Source of the DNA: an uncultured Ruminococcus sp.
GTDB lineage: Bacteria; Bacillota; Clostridia; Oscillospirales; Acutalibacteraceae
Length of the DNA stretch: 8,217 nucleotides
Reading direction: 5' to 3'
Assembly (NCBI GenBank): GCA_946414115.1
Contig: CAMKNF010000087.1
Location: 1 to 8,217, forward strand
The translations under genes were made by a program, and so were the position numbers. This document shows positions 1 to 5,318 of this stretch, one piece after another. Under the pieces are notes generated by a model. It worked only from the letters and a program-made list of their open reading frames with translations. It was not told the DNA's origin and ran no database searches. Position 1 is the first letter of the stretch. Every line of letters starts with the position of its first letter.

Positions 1-42
1 ACTTGATGGTGACTGGAGTTCAGACGTGTGCTCTTCCGATCT
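1..42. other. Illumina index adapter sequence (left end, non-genomic)
   Basis: The first 42 bases are an 8-base index (ACTTGATG, the reverse complement of CATCAAGT) followed by the 34-base TruSeq-type Read 2 adapter ending in CTCTTCCGATCT. The same sequence appears reverse-complemented at the other end of the window. It is library-construction sequence left in the assembly, not part of the organism. Genomic sequence starts at 43. Any protein translated across this junction on the minus strand gains the artificial tail IGRAHV. Confidence 0.98.
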
Positions 43-289
43 GCACAATTTCTTTCGGAAAGCCGAGGTAATCGGCAACAGGCTCAATAAAATTGCAGAT
101 TGCGTCAATCGCCCCGCTTGAACGCAGTAAATCTACTGCGAATACAAGTCCTATTATTGTGGGTGCAATTGAGTATAAAATCTGCATTCCCTCTTTTGCG
201 CCTTTGAGAAAAATATCAAATACCGGTACTCTTTTGATTAGCCCGAAAACAACAATAACGCAGGCAAAGGCAGGCATAACAAATTCCAT
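43..289 (-). CDS. spmB: Spore maturation protein B (SpmB), N-terminal part only
   Basis: Polytopic membrane protein of the nucleoside-recognition/Gate family. In Bacillus, SpmA and SpmB work together in dehydration of the spore core during sporulation. Only the first 82 residues are genomic; codon 83 straddles the adapter junction, and about half of a typical protein of some 175-180 residues is missing. Visible family features are a hydrophobic N-terminus, a KRVPVFDIFLKGAKEG block (about residues 19-34) matching the KRV-x-x-x-x-x-F-x-x-G-x-KEG pattern of SpmB, and a following hydrophobic stretch with RSSGAID (about 56-62). The ATG lies 3 nt after the spmA stop codon, so the two are surely co-transcribed. 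Only a weak purine-rich site (AGAGAG) precedes it, inside the spmA end, suggesting translational coupling. Confidence 0.93.
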
Positions 290-292
290 TGC

Positions 293-880
293 TTATCTCT
301 CTTTTCTTTTTACGGAGTTGAGCGTACAGGCGCAGATTAGTGCTGTTGCAAGCGCACAGGCTGAGGAAATCCATACGGGAACGATAATTTCAAACGGCGC
401 ACTGCTCCCGTAGGATTGGCGCAGAGAAGCAAGCGTTGTGGGCAAAAGCTGGAGAGAGGCAGTGTTCATAACAACGAAAACTACCATTTCATTACTCGCA
501 GTATCGCTTTTGTTGTTAAGTGTATGTAACTGCTCCATTGCTTTAAGTCCGAACGGAGTAGCGGCGTTGCCAAGTCCGAGCAGATTTGCGCTTATGTTCA
601 TTGAAATGCTTTTAAAAGCGTCGCTGTTTTTGTCAAGCTTCGGAAACAGCGGACACAAAAGCGGAGAAAAGATTTTTGCAAAAACAGAGGTGAGTCCGCT
701 TTCAACGGCAATCTTCATAATTCCTGTCCAAAGACAGATTATGCCTGCCATTGTAATAATTAACCCGATTGACGACGCACCGCTGTCGACAAGCGCTTTC
801 GACAAATCCTCTGTGTTACCGAGAAAAACCGAGCATAAAACACTAATTATTACAAGTCCGCTCCATACATAATTCAGCAT
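293..880 (-). CDS. spmA: Spore maturation protein A (SpmA)
   Basis: A 195-residue membrane protein, essentially the same length as Bacillus SpmA (about 196). It belongs to the nucleoside-recognition/Gate family and is known to act with SpmB in spore core dehydration and heat resistance. The diagnostic block is SMNISANLLGLGNAATPFG at about residues 93-111, preceded by hydrophobic segments near 4-20 and 36-58, and followed by segments near 132-150 and 164-186. The C-terminus is basic (KRKER). The ATG at 880 is preceded by GAGGAG with a 5-nt spacer. spmB follows after 3 nt. No dacB is seen upstream, unlike the Bacillus arrangement; instead a divergent AbrB-like regulator shares the upstream region. 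I could not identify a convincing sporulation-sigma promoter. Confidence 0.96.
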   Translation of the reverse strand: MLNYVWSGLVIISVLCSVFLGNTEDLSKALVDSGASSIGLIITMAGIICLWTGIMKIAVESGLTSVFAKIFSPLLCPLFPKLDKNSDAFKSISMNISANLLGLGNAATPFGLKAMEQLHTLNNKSDTASNEMVVFVVMNTASLQLLPTTLASLRQSYGSSAPFEIIVPVWISSACALATALICACTLNSVKRKER

Positions 881-967
881 ATAAACTCCTCTTTTGACAG
901 GTTGTGACCAAATATTTAAAGATTACAAAGTTTACAAAATTGTTTACATTAAAATCTACGGGATTTA

Positions 968-996
968 TTGACAAATTAGGTAATAAATGGTAAAAT
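968..996 (+). promoter_or_regulatory. Vegetative (SigA-type) promoter of the AbrB-like gene, extended -10
   Basis: TTGACA at 968-973, a 17-bp spacer, and TAAAAT at 991-996, with a TG dinucleotide at 988-989 forming an extended -10. The -35 is a perfect consensus and the -10 is 5 of 6. Transcription would begin near 1002-1005, leaving a leader of about 25 nt before the preferred start codon. The -10 block is identical over 12 bases (TGGTAAAATATA) to that of the promoter before the DAHP synthase gene. Confidence 0.75.
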
Positions 997-1027
997 ATAT
1001 ACAAATAACGAGAACAGGATGAGGTAT

Positions 1028-1264
1028 ATGATTTATACAAATTTCAGAGAAATTGACAAAGCAGGTCGAATCGTAATTTCAAAGGATATAAGAAAGCACC
1101 TCAATATTAACGCAGGCGACATTCTTCATATTGAAGCCGACGATAACTGTATCTTTATCAGAAAAGCAGAAAGCAAATGCGTGTTCTGCAACTCCCTTGA
1201 AGAACTCAAGGAATTTCAGGGAAAGCATATCTGTTCCTCCTGCCTCGAAAAGCTCAAGGGCTGA
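1028..1264 (+). CDS. AbrB/MazE/SpoVT-type DNA-binding regulator with C-terminal zinc ribbon
   Basis: Small cytoplasmic transcription factor of 78 residues. Residues about 4-46 form the swapped-hairpin AbrB fold: the pattern FREIDKAGRIVISKDIRKHL followed by NAGD and two short strands is typical of AbrB, SpoVT and MazE N-termini, which dimerise and bind AT-rich DNA. A C-terminal ribbon follows, with Cys51-x2-Cys54 and Cys69-x2-Cys72, expected to bind one zinc. The ATG at 1028 is chosen because AGGA at 1016-1019 lies 8 nt upstream; an in-frame ATG at 1019 would add MRY but has its purine-rich site touching the start codon. It has its own strong promoter and is divergent from spmA. Candidate targets are its own upstream region, spmA or the palindrome at 1270, but that is inference. 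The family is certain; the regulon is unknown. Confidence 0.9.
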   Translation: MIYTNFREIDKAGRIVISKDIRKHLNINAGDILHIEADDNCIFIRKAESKCVFCNSLEELKEFQGKHICSSCLEKLKG

Positions 1265-1269
1265 ATTGC

Positions 1270-1287
1270 TATACTATATATAGTATA
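1270..1287. repeat. 18-bp perfect AT-rich palindrome between regulator and transferase genes
   Basis: TATACTATATATAGTATA is perfectly self-complementary. It lies 6 nt after the stop codon of the AbrB-like gene and about 60 nt before the transferase start. It may be an operator for a dimeric regulator. A weak promoter is also possible, with CTGAAT at 1261-1266, a 17-nt spacer and TATAAA at 1284-1289, in which case the palindrome fills the spacer. It is not a normal terminator: it is AT-only apart from one C and one G, and no T-run follows. Confidence 0.45.
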
Positions 1288-1348
1288 AAATTACCGCAAA
1301 TATGAATAATTCATAGTGTTGCAGTTTAAAACAGGGGTGACAATTCGG

Positions 1349-1951
1349 GTGAAGCTTTTTCTTGCAGATATAAGGGATATTGACTTGGAATATTCTCAAT
1401 TGCTTGATAAAGAACGCAGAGAAAGAGTAGAGCGCTACAGGCTTGTTGATGATAAAAAGCGCTGTATTCTTGCAGGACTTATGACAAGGCACTTTCTTGG
1501 CAATGCAGAAATCCTTAAAAACGAGTACGGAAAGCCTTATTTGTCTGACGGACGTTTCTTTAATATTTCACACAGCGGAAATTATGTGCTTTTTACTCTG
1601 GGTGAGAGCGAAATCGGATGCGATATAGAACAGTTCCACTATGTGAACGCAGTAAGAACGGGACGTACTGTTTTTACAGATGATGAGATGAATCTGCTTT
1701 TGTCAGGTTACGACAGGCTCGGTACATTTTTTAATTTATGGACAAAAAAAGAAAGCCTGCTCAAATGTATTGGCGAGGGCTTTCACAGGAGTGCAAAGTC
1801 GGTTGACGTTTGCTCTGATATTTTTGAAGATAAAGGCAAAAGCTATTTTCTGAAAACTTGGAATTTCTCCGATTATACCGTTTCGGTTTGTTCCGAAGAA
1901 AATGATTTTCCGAAATTGATTGAGTTTATCGGGACAGAGGAGCTTATATGA
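1349..1951 (+). CDS. Sfp-type 4'-phosphopantetheinyl transferase
   Basis: Cytoplasmic enzyme that moves the phosphopantetheine arm of coenzyme A onto the conserved serine of carrier proteins (acyl, peptidyl or aryl). The 200-residue product has the family motifs: GKPYL (61-65), FNISHSGNYV (71-80), the Mg-binding GCDIE with Asp92 and Glu94, and WTKKESLLK (131-139) with Glu135. The length is slightly short of Bacillus Sfp (about 224). The GTG at 1349 is preferred because AGGGGTGA (1333-1340) sits 8 nt upstream and the protein then begins at the natural first strand KLFLADI; the in-frame GTG at 1316 would add 11 residues without a ribosome site. It overlaps the lipase gene by 4 nt (ATGA), implying translational coupling. 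No NRPS or PKS gene is visible; AcpP, encoded 1.4 kb away on the other strand, is a possible substrate. The exact carrier is unknown. Confidence 0.93.
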   Translation: MKLFLADIRDIDLEYSQLLDKERRERVERYRLVDDKKRCILAGLMTRHFLGNAEILKNEYGKPYLSDGRFFNISHSGNYVLFTLGESEIGCDIEQFHYVNAVRTGRTVFTDDEMNLLLSGYDRLGTFFNLWTKKESLLKCIGEGFHRSAKSVDVCSDIFEDKGKSYFLKTWNFSDYTVSVCSEENDFPKLIEFIGTEELI

Positions 1952-3327
1952 AAAATCTCATAAGAATAATTGACGGCATAATTCTTTCGCTTTCAGCATG
2001 CGGATTTATGCTGACTATGTATGCAGGAAATATTTTTTACGGAAATAACGCAGAGCATAAAGGGCAGTTTCCGTATTTCCTGTTTTTCTGCGTTCTGATG
2101 ATTGCGGCTGTAGCGGTAAATATAATTCCGTCACCGTTTAATTTTAAAACAAAACCGACAAGACTGCGTATGATTGCCGACGGCTCGGACTTGCTTATTG
2201 CATTTCTTATTTCGTCGGTAATCACCATAGCTTTTCATATTTATTCAGCATTTACGGGAATTTTATCTTCGGGCTTGGGAATCGGCTTTTATGTTGCAAG
2301 CGTGGTTGTCGCATTGCTTGTGCTTGGAGTAACCTTTATCAATGCGGCTATAAGAACCTGTGCAGGTTCTTCTCAGCTTGGCGCAGGAAGAAAAGCGGCA
2401 GTTGTGCTTACGGGCGGAATACCCATTGTCAATTTCTTTACCCTGATTCCTGCAATAAAAAGCGCAAAAGCTGAGGTTAACTTTGAAAGCAATAAGCAAA
2501 AACTTGATTTGAGCAGAGAAAAAGACGAGGTGTGCAGAACAAAATATCCGATTCTTCTCGTTCACGGCGTGTTTTTCCGTGATTTTAAATATTTTAATTA
2601 CTGGGGCAGAATTACAGATGAGCTTCAGAAAAACGGCGCAAAGATTTATTTCGGCAATCACCAGTCGGCTCTGTCCGTAGACGACAGCGCAAGGGAGCTG
2701 ACTGAGAGGATAAAGCAGATTGCAGCCGAAACGGGCTGTGAAAAGGTGAACATAATTGCCCATTCAAAGGGCGGTCTTGACTGCCGCAGGGCAATCAGCC
2801 GCTTTGGAGCCGATAAATATGTTGCGTCACTTACCACAATCAACACACCTCACCGTGGCTGTGAATTTGCAGACTATCTGCTCGGCGTTGTGCCGAAATC
2901 AATGCAGGATAAAATTGCGAATACATACAACGCCGCAATGAGAAAGTTCGGCGACAAAAATCCCGACTTCCTTTCGGCAGTTGCCGACCTCACACACAAA
3001 AACTGCGAAAAGCTCAATGAAACAACTCCCGATATTGACGGGGTGTTTTATCAGAGTGTCGGCTCAAAGCTTAACAAAGCCTCAAACGGTCAGTTTCCGC
3101 TGAATTTTTCGTATCACCTTGTAAAATACTTTAACGGTTCAAACGACGGACTTGTGGCGGAAAGCTCCTTTAAGTGGGGCAGTAAATACACATTTGTTAC
3201 TACCAATGGTAAAAGAGGAATTTCTCACGGTGATATGATTGATTTAAACCGTGAAAATATTGAAGGCTTTGACGTGCGTGAATTTTACGTTCAGCTTGTC
3301 GGAAATTTAAAATCAATGGGAATGTAA
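1948..3327 (+). CDS. Membrane-anchored alpha/beta hydrolase, family-I-like lipase domain
   Basis: A 459-residue protein with an N-terminal membrane region and a C-terminal esterase/lipase domain. Hydrophobic segments lie near residues 5-29, 42-61, 81-104, 111-134 and, more weakly, 150-170. The hydrolase begins near 200 with PILLVHGVFFRD (oxyanion HG at 206-207). The nucleophile elbow is AHSKGG with Ser273, an Ala-x-Ser-x-Gly variant like that of Bacillus LipA; then TPHRG (300-304), Asp400 in NDGLV and His427 in SHGD complete a plausible Ser-Asp-His triad. The order and spacing resemble bacterial triacylglycerol lipases, but the substrate could be another membrane lipid or acyl ester. The ATG overlaps the transferase stop codon, with GAGGAGC just upstream. 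Whether the catalytic domain faces the cytoplasm depends on the uncertain fifth segment. A strong terminator follows. The family is well supported, the substrate is not. Confidence 0.86.
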   Translation: MKNLIRIIDGIILSLSACGFMLTMYAGNIFYGNNAEHKGQFPYFLFFCVLMIAAVAVNIIPSPFNFKTKPTRLRMIADGSDLLIAFLISSVITIAFHIYSAFTGILSSGLGIGFYVASVVVALLVLGVTFINAAIRTCAGSSQLGAGRKAAVVLTGGIPIVNFFTLIPAIKSAKAEVNFESNKQKLDLSREKDEVCRTKYPILLVHGVFFRDFKYFNYWGRITDELQKNGAKIYFGNHQSALSVDDSARELTERIKQIAAETGCEKVNIIAHSKGGLDCRRAISRFGADKYVASLTTINTPHRGCEFADYLLGVVPKSMQDKIANTYNAAMRKFGDKNPDFLSAVADLTHKNCEKLNETTPDIDGVFYQSVGSKLNKASNGQFPLNFSYHLVKYFNGSNDGLVAESSFKWGSKYTFVTTNGKRGISHGDMIDLNRENIEGFDVREFYVQLVGNLKSMGM

Positions 3328-3341
3328 CAGCAAAAGAAAAA

Positions 3342-3386
3342 AGGTCGGGTGCCAAACGGCAAACCCGACCTCAGTTTTCGTTTTTT
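3342..3386. terminator. Bidirectional Rho-independent terminator between lipase gene and acpP
   Basis: AGGTCGGGT at 3342-3350 pairs with ACCCGACCT at 3363-3371, a perfect 9-bp GC-rich stem; the loop contains a further GCC/GGC pairing. On the plus strand it is followed by TTTTCGTTTTTT (3375-3386). On the minus strand the A-rich stretch at 3332-3341 becomes the T-run. It thus ends both the rightward transferase-lipase transcript and the leftward acpP transcript. Confidence 0.92.
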
Positions 3387-3396
3387 AAATTTTAAA

Positions 3397-3624
3397 TTAT
3401 GAGTTAGCTTCGATGTAGGAAACGAGAGCGCCTACAGTCTTGATGTTTTCAATTTCCTCATCGGGAACTTCAACATCAAACTCATCTTCAATTGACATAA
3501 GTAAATCTACAACGTCAAGTGAGTCAGCACCGAGGTCTTCCTGCAAATCTGTATCTGCAGTAATCTTATCCTCATCAACGTCAAACTGCTCGGCAAGGAT
3601 TGCCTTAACTTTCTCTAATACCAT
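3397..3624 (-). CDS. acpP: Acyl carrier protein
   Basis: A 75-residue acidic protein of normal length for AcpP. It carries growing acyl chains on a phosphopantetheine arm during type II fatty acid synthesis in the cytoplasm. The attachment site is Ser35 within LGADSLDVVDL (31-41), the classic DSL motif starting helix II; acidic helix II/III residues (EDEFDVEVPDEE, 46-57) form the recognition surface. The ATG at 3624 has an excellent GGAGG (3633-3637) 8 nt upstream. It is transcribed alone, leftward, with a consensus promoter about 115-140 nt upstream and a shared terminator downstream. No fab or plsX genes are adjacent, so this is a stand-alone acpP locus. A Sfp-type transferase lies beyond the convergent lipase gene, and may or may not be its activating enzyme, since most bacteria also carry AcpS. 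Confidence 0.98.
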   Translation of the reverse strand: MVLEKVKAILAEQFDVDEDKITADTDLQEDLGADSLDVVDLLMSIEDEFDVEVPDEEIENIKTVGALVSYIEANS

Positions 3625-3653
3625 TAGTAATTCCTCCCATTAAAAATTATTAA

Positions 3654-3685
3654 GTGCTTTTGTTTCTAATTATGGACAAAAGCAC
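3654..3685. repeat. Inverted repeat in the acpP leader
   Basis: GTGCTTTTGT at 3654-3663 and ACAAAAGCAC at 3676-3685 are perfect 10-bp inverted arms around a 12-nt loop. If the proposed acpP promoter is right, the repeat lies in its 5' leader, about 30-60 nt before the start codon. It could be an operator for a fatty-acid regulator or an RNA hairpin acting on translation or termination; on the minus strand it is followed by a T-rich but interrupted run. It does not match the FapR operator as I know it. Confidence 0.5.
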
Positions 3686-3739
3686 ATAATTTATGCTACA
3701 ATGGTGTGAAAGCAAATTTTGGTTTGCTCTACTTCAATA

Positions 3740-3768
3740 ATATTATTGATAAATTGCCGCTTTGTCAA
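3740..3768 (-). promoter_or_regulatory. Probable SigA-type promoter of acpP
   Basis: Read on the minus strand, a perfect TTGACA (3768-3763) is followed by a 17-nt spacer and TAATAT (3745-3740), 4 of 6 to consensus; a one-base shift gives AATAAT. Transcription would start near 3733, giving a leader of roughly 110 nt that holds the inverted repeat at 3654-3685 and a smaller one (AGCAAA/TTTGCT at 3711-3728). Confidence 0.6.
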
Positions 3769-3799
3769 TATCTATTTTGAAATTTATAAAAAAATTCTT

Positions 3800-3840
3800 A
3801 AATTTGCATAAATAATTCTTATTGTTATGAAATTTGCATA
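3800..3840 (+). repeat. Direct repeat of 11 bp in the acpP-aroE divergent region
   Basis: AAATTTGCATA occurs at 3800-3810 and again at 3830-3840, a spacing of 30 bp or about three helical turns, which would place both copies on the same DNA face. The first copy contributes a TTGCAT (3804-3809) that could be a -35, with TATGAA at 3826-3831 preceded by an extended -10 TG as a weak aroE promoter; the second copy overlaps and follows that -10. This arrangement suits a regulator of aroE, but no known operator is recognised. Confidence 0.45.
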
Positions 3841-3871
3841 GGTAAAAATATGAAATTCGGAGGAAAAAGTT

Positions 3872-4714
3872 ATGAGTATTAAAAAATTTGCAGTAATCGG
3901 TCATCCAATCGGACACACAATGTCGCCGTTTATTCATAAAAGGCTTTTTGAGCTTTCGGGAGTTGAAGCGGAGTATACAAAGCTTGATATTGCTCCCGAA
4001 AATCTCGCTGACGAGTATAAAAATGTGCTGTCAAAGCTTGACGGCTACAACATTACAATTCCTCATAAACAGAATATTATTCCGCTTATTGATGAAATTG
4101 ACGAAAAAGCGAAAATGTACGGCAGTGTAAACACTGTAGCAAATATAAACGGTGTCGCAAAGGGATATACAACCGACCCTGACGGCTTTTTAAAGGCACT
4201 TGGTGCGGCAGGAATCACACTTGACGGACGTGTTGTAATTCTCGGCTGCGGCGGCGTTGCACGTACAATGGCTTATGAAGTTGTGCTTAAAGGACTTCCT
4301 TTGCTTTTTGCGGTCAGAAAAGAGGATGTTGAGATTGCAAAATCACTTTGCAGTGAAATTGAGAACACCGTCAAAGGCACAAAGGTAAGCTTCTGCCTTA
4401 TTGACGAGCTTTCGGGCAATATTGACGTGCTTGTAAACGCAACTCCTCTCGGAATGTTTCCGAAGGTTGATGTTCAGCCTGTTTCGGATTCTGTTATCAG
4501 CAAGTGCGCAAGCGTATTTGACGCAGTTTACAATCCGCTTGAAACCGTGCTTATTAAAAAGGCACTTGCCAACGGAGCAAAGGCAGTCGGCGGAATGTCA
4601 ATGCTTGTATGGCAGGCGGTAGTCGCTCACGAAAAATGGGACGGTTCGGTTTATGATAAGGACGATATTGCAAAGCTCTGCATTGATTCGGCAGAGGAGC
4701 TTAAAAACAGATAA
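3872..4714 (+). CDS. aroE: Shikimate dehydrogenase
   Basis: Cytoplasmic NADP-linked enzyme that reduces 3-dehydroshikimate to shikimate, the fourth step of the chorismate pathway. At 280 residues it has the usual length. Shikimate-binding motif GHPIGHTMSPFIH (10-22), with Thr16 where Ser is usual and Ser18 retained; catalytic Lys66 in NITIPHK; VNT with Asn87; Asp102 in TTDPDG; the nucleotide loop ILGCGGVARTMA (123-134), a variant of the common GAGGAAR; NATPLGM (189-195); VYNPLET (219-225); and GGMSMLVWQ ending at Gln248. The ATG is 8 nt after GGAGG (3859-3863). aroK starts 11 nt downstream, so the two are co-transcribed. The Thr substitution is conservative and the enzyme should be active. 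Confidence 0.97.
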   Translation: MSIKKFAVIGHPIGHTMSPFIHKRLFELSGVEAEYTKLDIAPENLADEYKNVLSKLDGYNITIPHKQNIIPLIDEIDEKAKMYGSVNTVANINGVAKGYTTDPDGFLKALGAAGITLDGRVVILGCGGVARTMAYEVVLKGLPLLFAVRKEDVEIAKSLCSEIENTVKGTKVSFCLIDELSGNIDVLVNATPLGMFPKVDVQPVSDSVISKCASVFDAVYNPLETVLIKKALANGAKAVGGMSMLVWQAVVAHEKWDGSVYDKDDIAKLCIDSAEELKNR

Positions 4715-4725
4715 CAGGGGTAATT

Positions 4726-5238
4726 ATGGATAATATAGTATTGTGCGGATTTATGGGCTGCGGAAAGTCAACAGTCGGCAGAAATATCGCACGTAAAACA
4801 GGCAAAAAATTTCTTGATATGGACTCATATATTGAGAAAAAGGCGGGAATGACCGTTTCGGAAATTTTTGATAAATACGGAGAAAGCGGATTCCGTGATA
4901 TGGAGTATGAGGCTTGCAAAGAGCTTTCGGAGATGAAAGACCTGATAATAGCCTCGGGCGGCGGAGCGTTTACGTTTGAGCGTAATGTCAAAGTCTTTAA
5001 GGGCAAGGATAAAATTGTACTTCTTGACGTGCCGCTGGGTGTTATAAAGTACAGACTTCGCAACGACAAAACAAGACCTCTTTTGCAAAGACCTGACAGG
5101 GATAAAGCAATGCAGGAGCTGTACGACAAGCGGCTCCCGCTTTACAAAAGTGCCGCTGACGTTGTAGTTTCGGGCAAAAACACTCCGATTAAAACTGCAT
5201 TTGCGGTAATAGACGCAGTAAATTTGAATGAAAAATAA
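4726..5238 (+). CDS. aroK: Shikimate kinase
   Basis: Cytoplasmic P-loop kinase that phosphorylates the 3-hydroxyl of shikimate with ATP, following AroE directly in the pathway. The 170-residue size is typical. Walker A is GFMGCGKST (8-16), with Lys14; LDMDSYIE (30-37) holds the Asp31-x-Asp33 pair, the second binding shikimate; Arg57 lies in FRDMEYEA; the glycine-rich SGGGA spans 77-81; the lid arginine Arg117 is in TRPLL; and Arg136 is in YDKRLPLY. The start has AGGGG (4716-4720) five nt upstream and lies 11 nt after aroE. No terminator is evident after it, so some read-through into the DAHP synthase gene is likely in addition to that gene's own promoter. Confidence 0.96.
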   Translation: MDNIVLCGFMGCGKSTVGRNIARKTGKKFLDMDSYIEKKAGMTVSEIFDKYGESGFRDMEYEACKELSEMKDLIIASGGGAFTFERNVKVFKGKDKIVLLDVPLGVIKYRLRNDKTRPLLQRPDRDKAMQELYDKRLPLYKSAADVVVSGKNTPIKTAFAVIDAVNLNEK

Positions 5239-5246
5239 AATAACTA

Positions 5247-5275
5247 TTGATTATAGCGCTTTAAAGTGGTAAAAT
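5247..5275 (+). promoter_or_regulatory. SigA-type promoter before DAHP synthase gene, extended -10
   Basis: TTGATT (5247-5252), a 17-nt spacer and TAAAAT (5270-5275), with a TG at 5267-5268 for an extended -10. A transcript would start near 5281-5284 and carry a leader of only about 36 nt, too short for a T-box or a classical attenuator. This makes the first enzyme of the pathway and tyrA independently transcribable from aroE-aroK. Confidence 0.7.
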
Positions 5276-5318
5276 ATACTATTATCAAGCGAAAATCATC
5301 GGAAGGGATAGGATATAT

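Noticed and set aside
438..872. Open frame of 144 codons antisense to spmA
   Set aside because: It is a shadow of spmA: no ribosome site, serine/leucine-rich composition and no recognisable family.
896..925. Sporulation-sigma promoter before spmA
   Set aside because: AAATATT on the minus strand (917-911) resembles a SigE -35, but no acceptable -10 follows at the right distance.
1316..1348. GTG start extending the phosphopantetheinyl transferase
   Set aside because: No ribosome site before it; AGGGGTGA is correctly placed for GTG 1349.
2263..2763. Open frame of 166 codons antisense to the lipase gene
   Set aside because: No ribosome site and no family resemblance; the opposite strand encodes a protein with a full catalytic motif set.
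4701..5129. Open frame of 142 codons antisense to aroK
   Set aside because: Shadow of a clear shikimate kinase; composition typical of reverse-strand translation.
5276..5318. T-box or aromatic amino acid leader before DAHP synthase
   Set aside because: The leader is about 36 nt, with no room for the T-box stem and antiterminator, and no T-box consensus or leader peptide.
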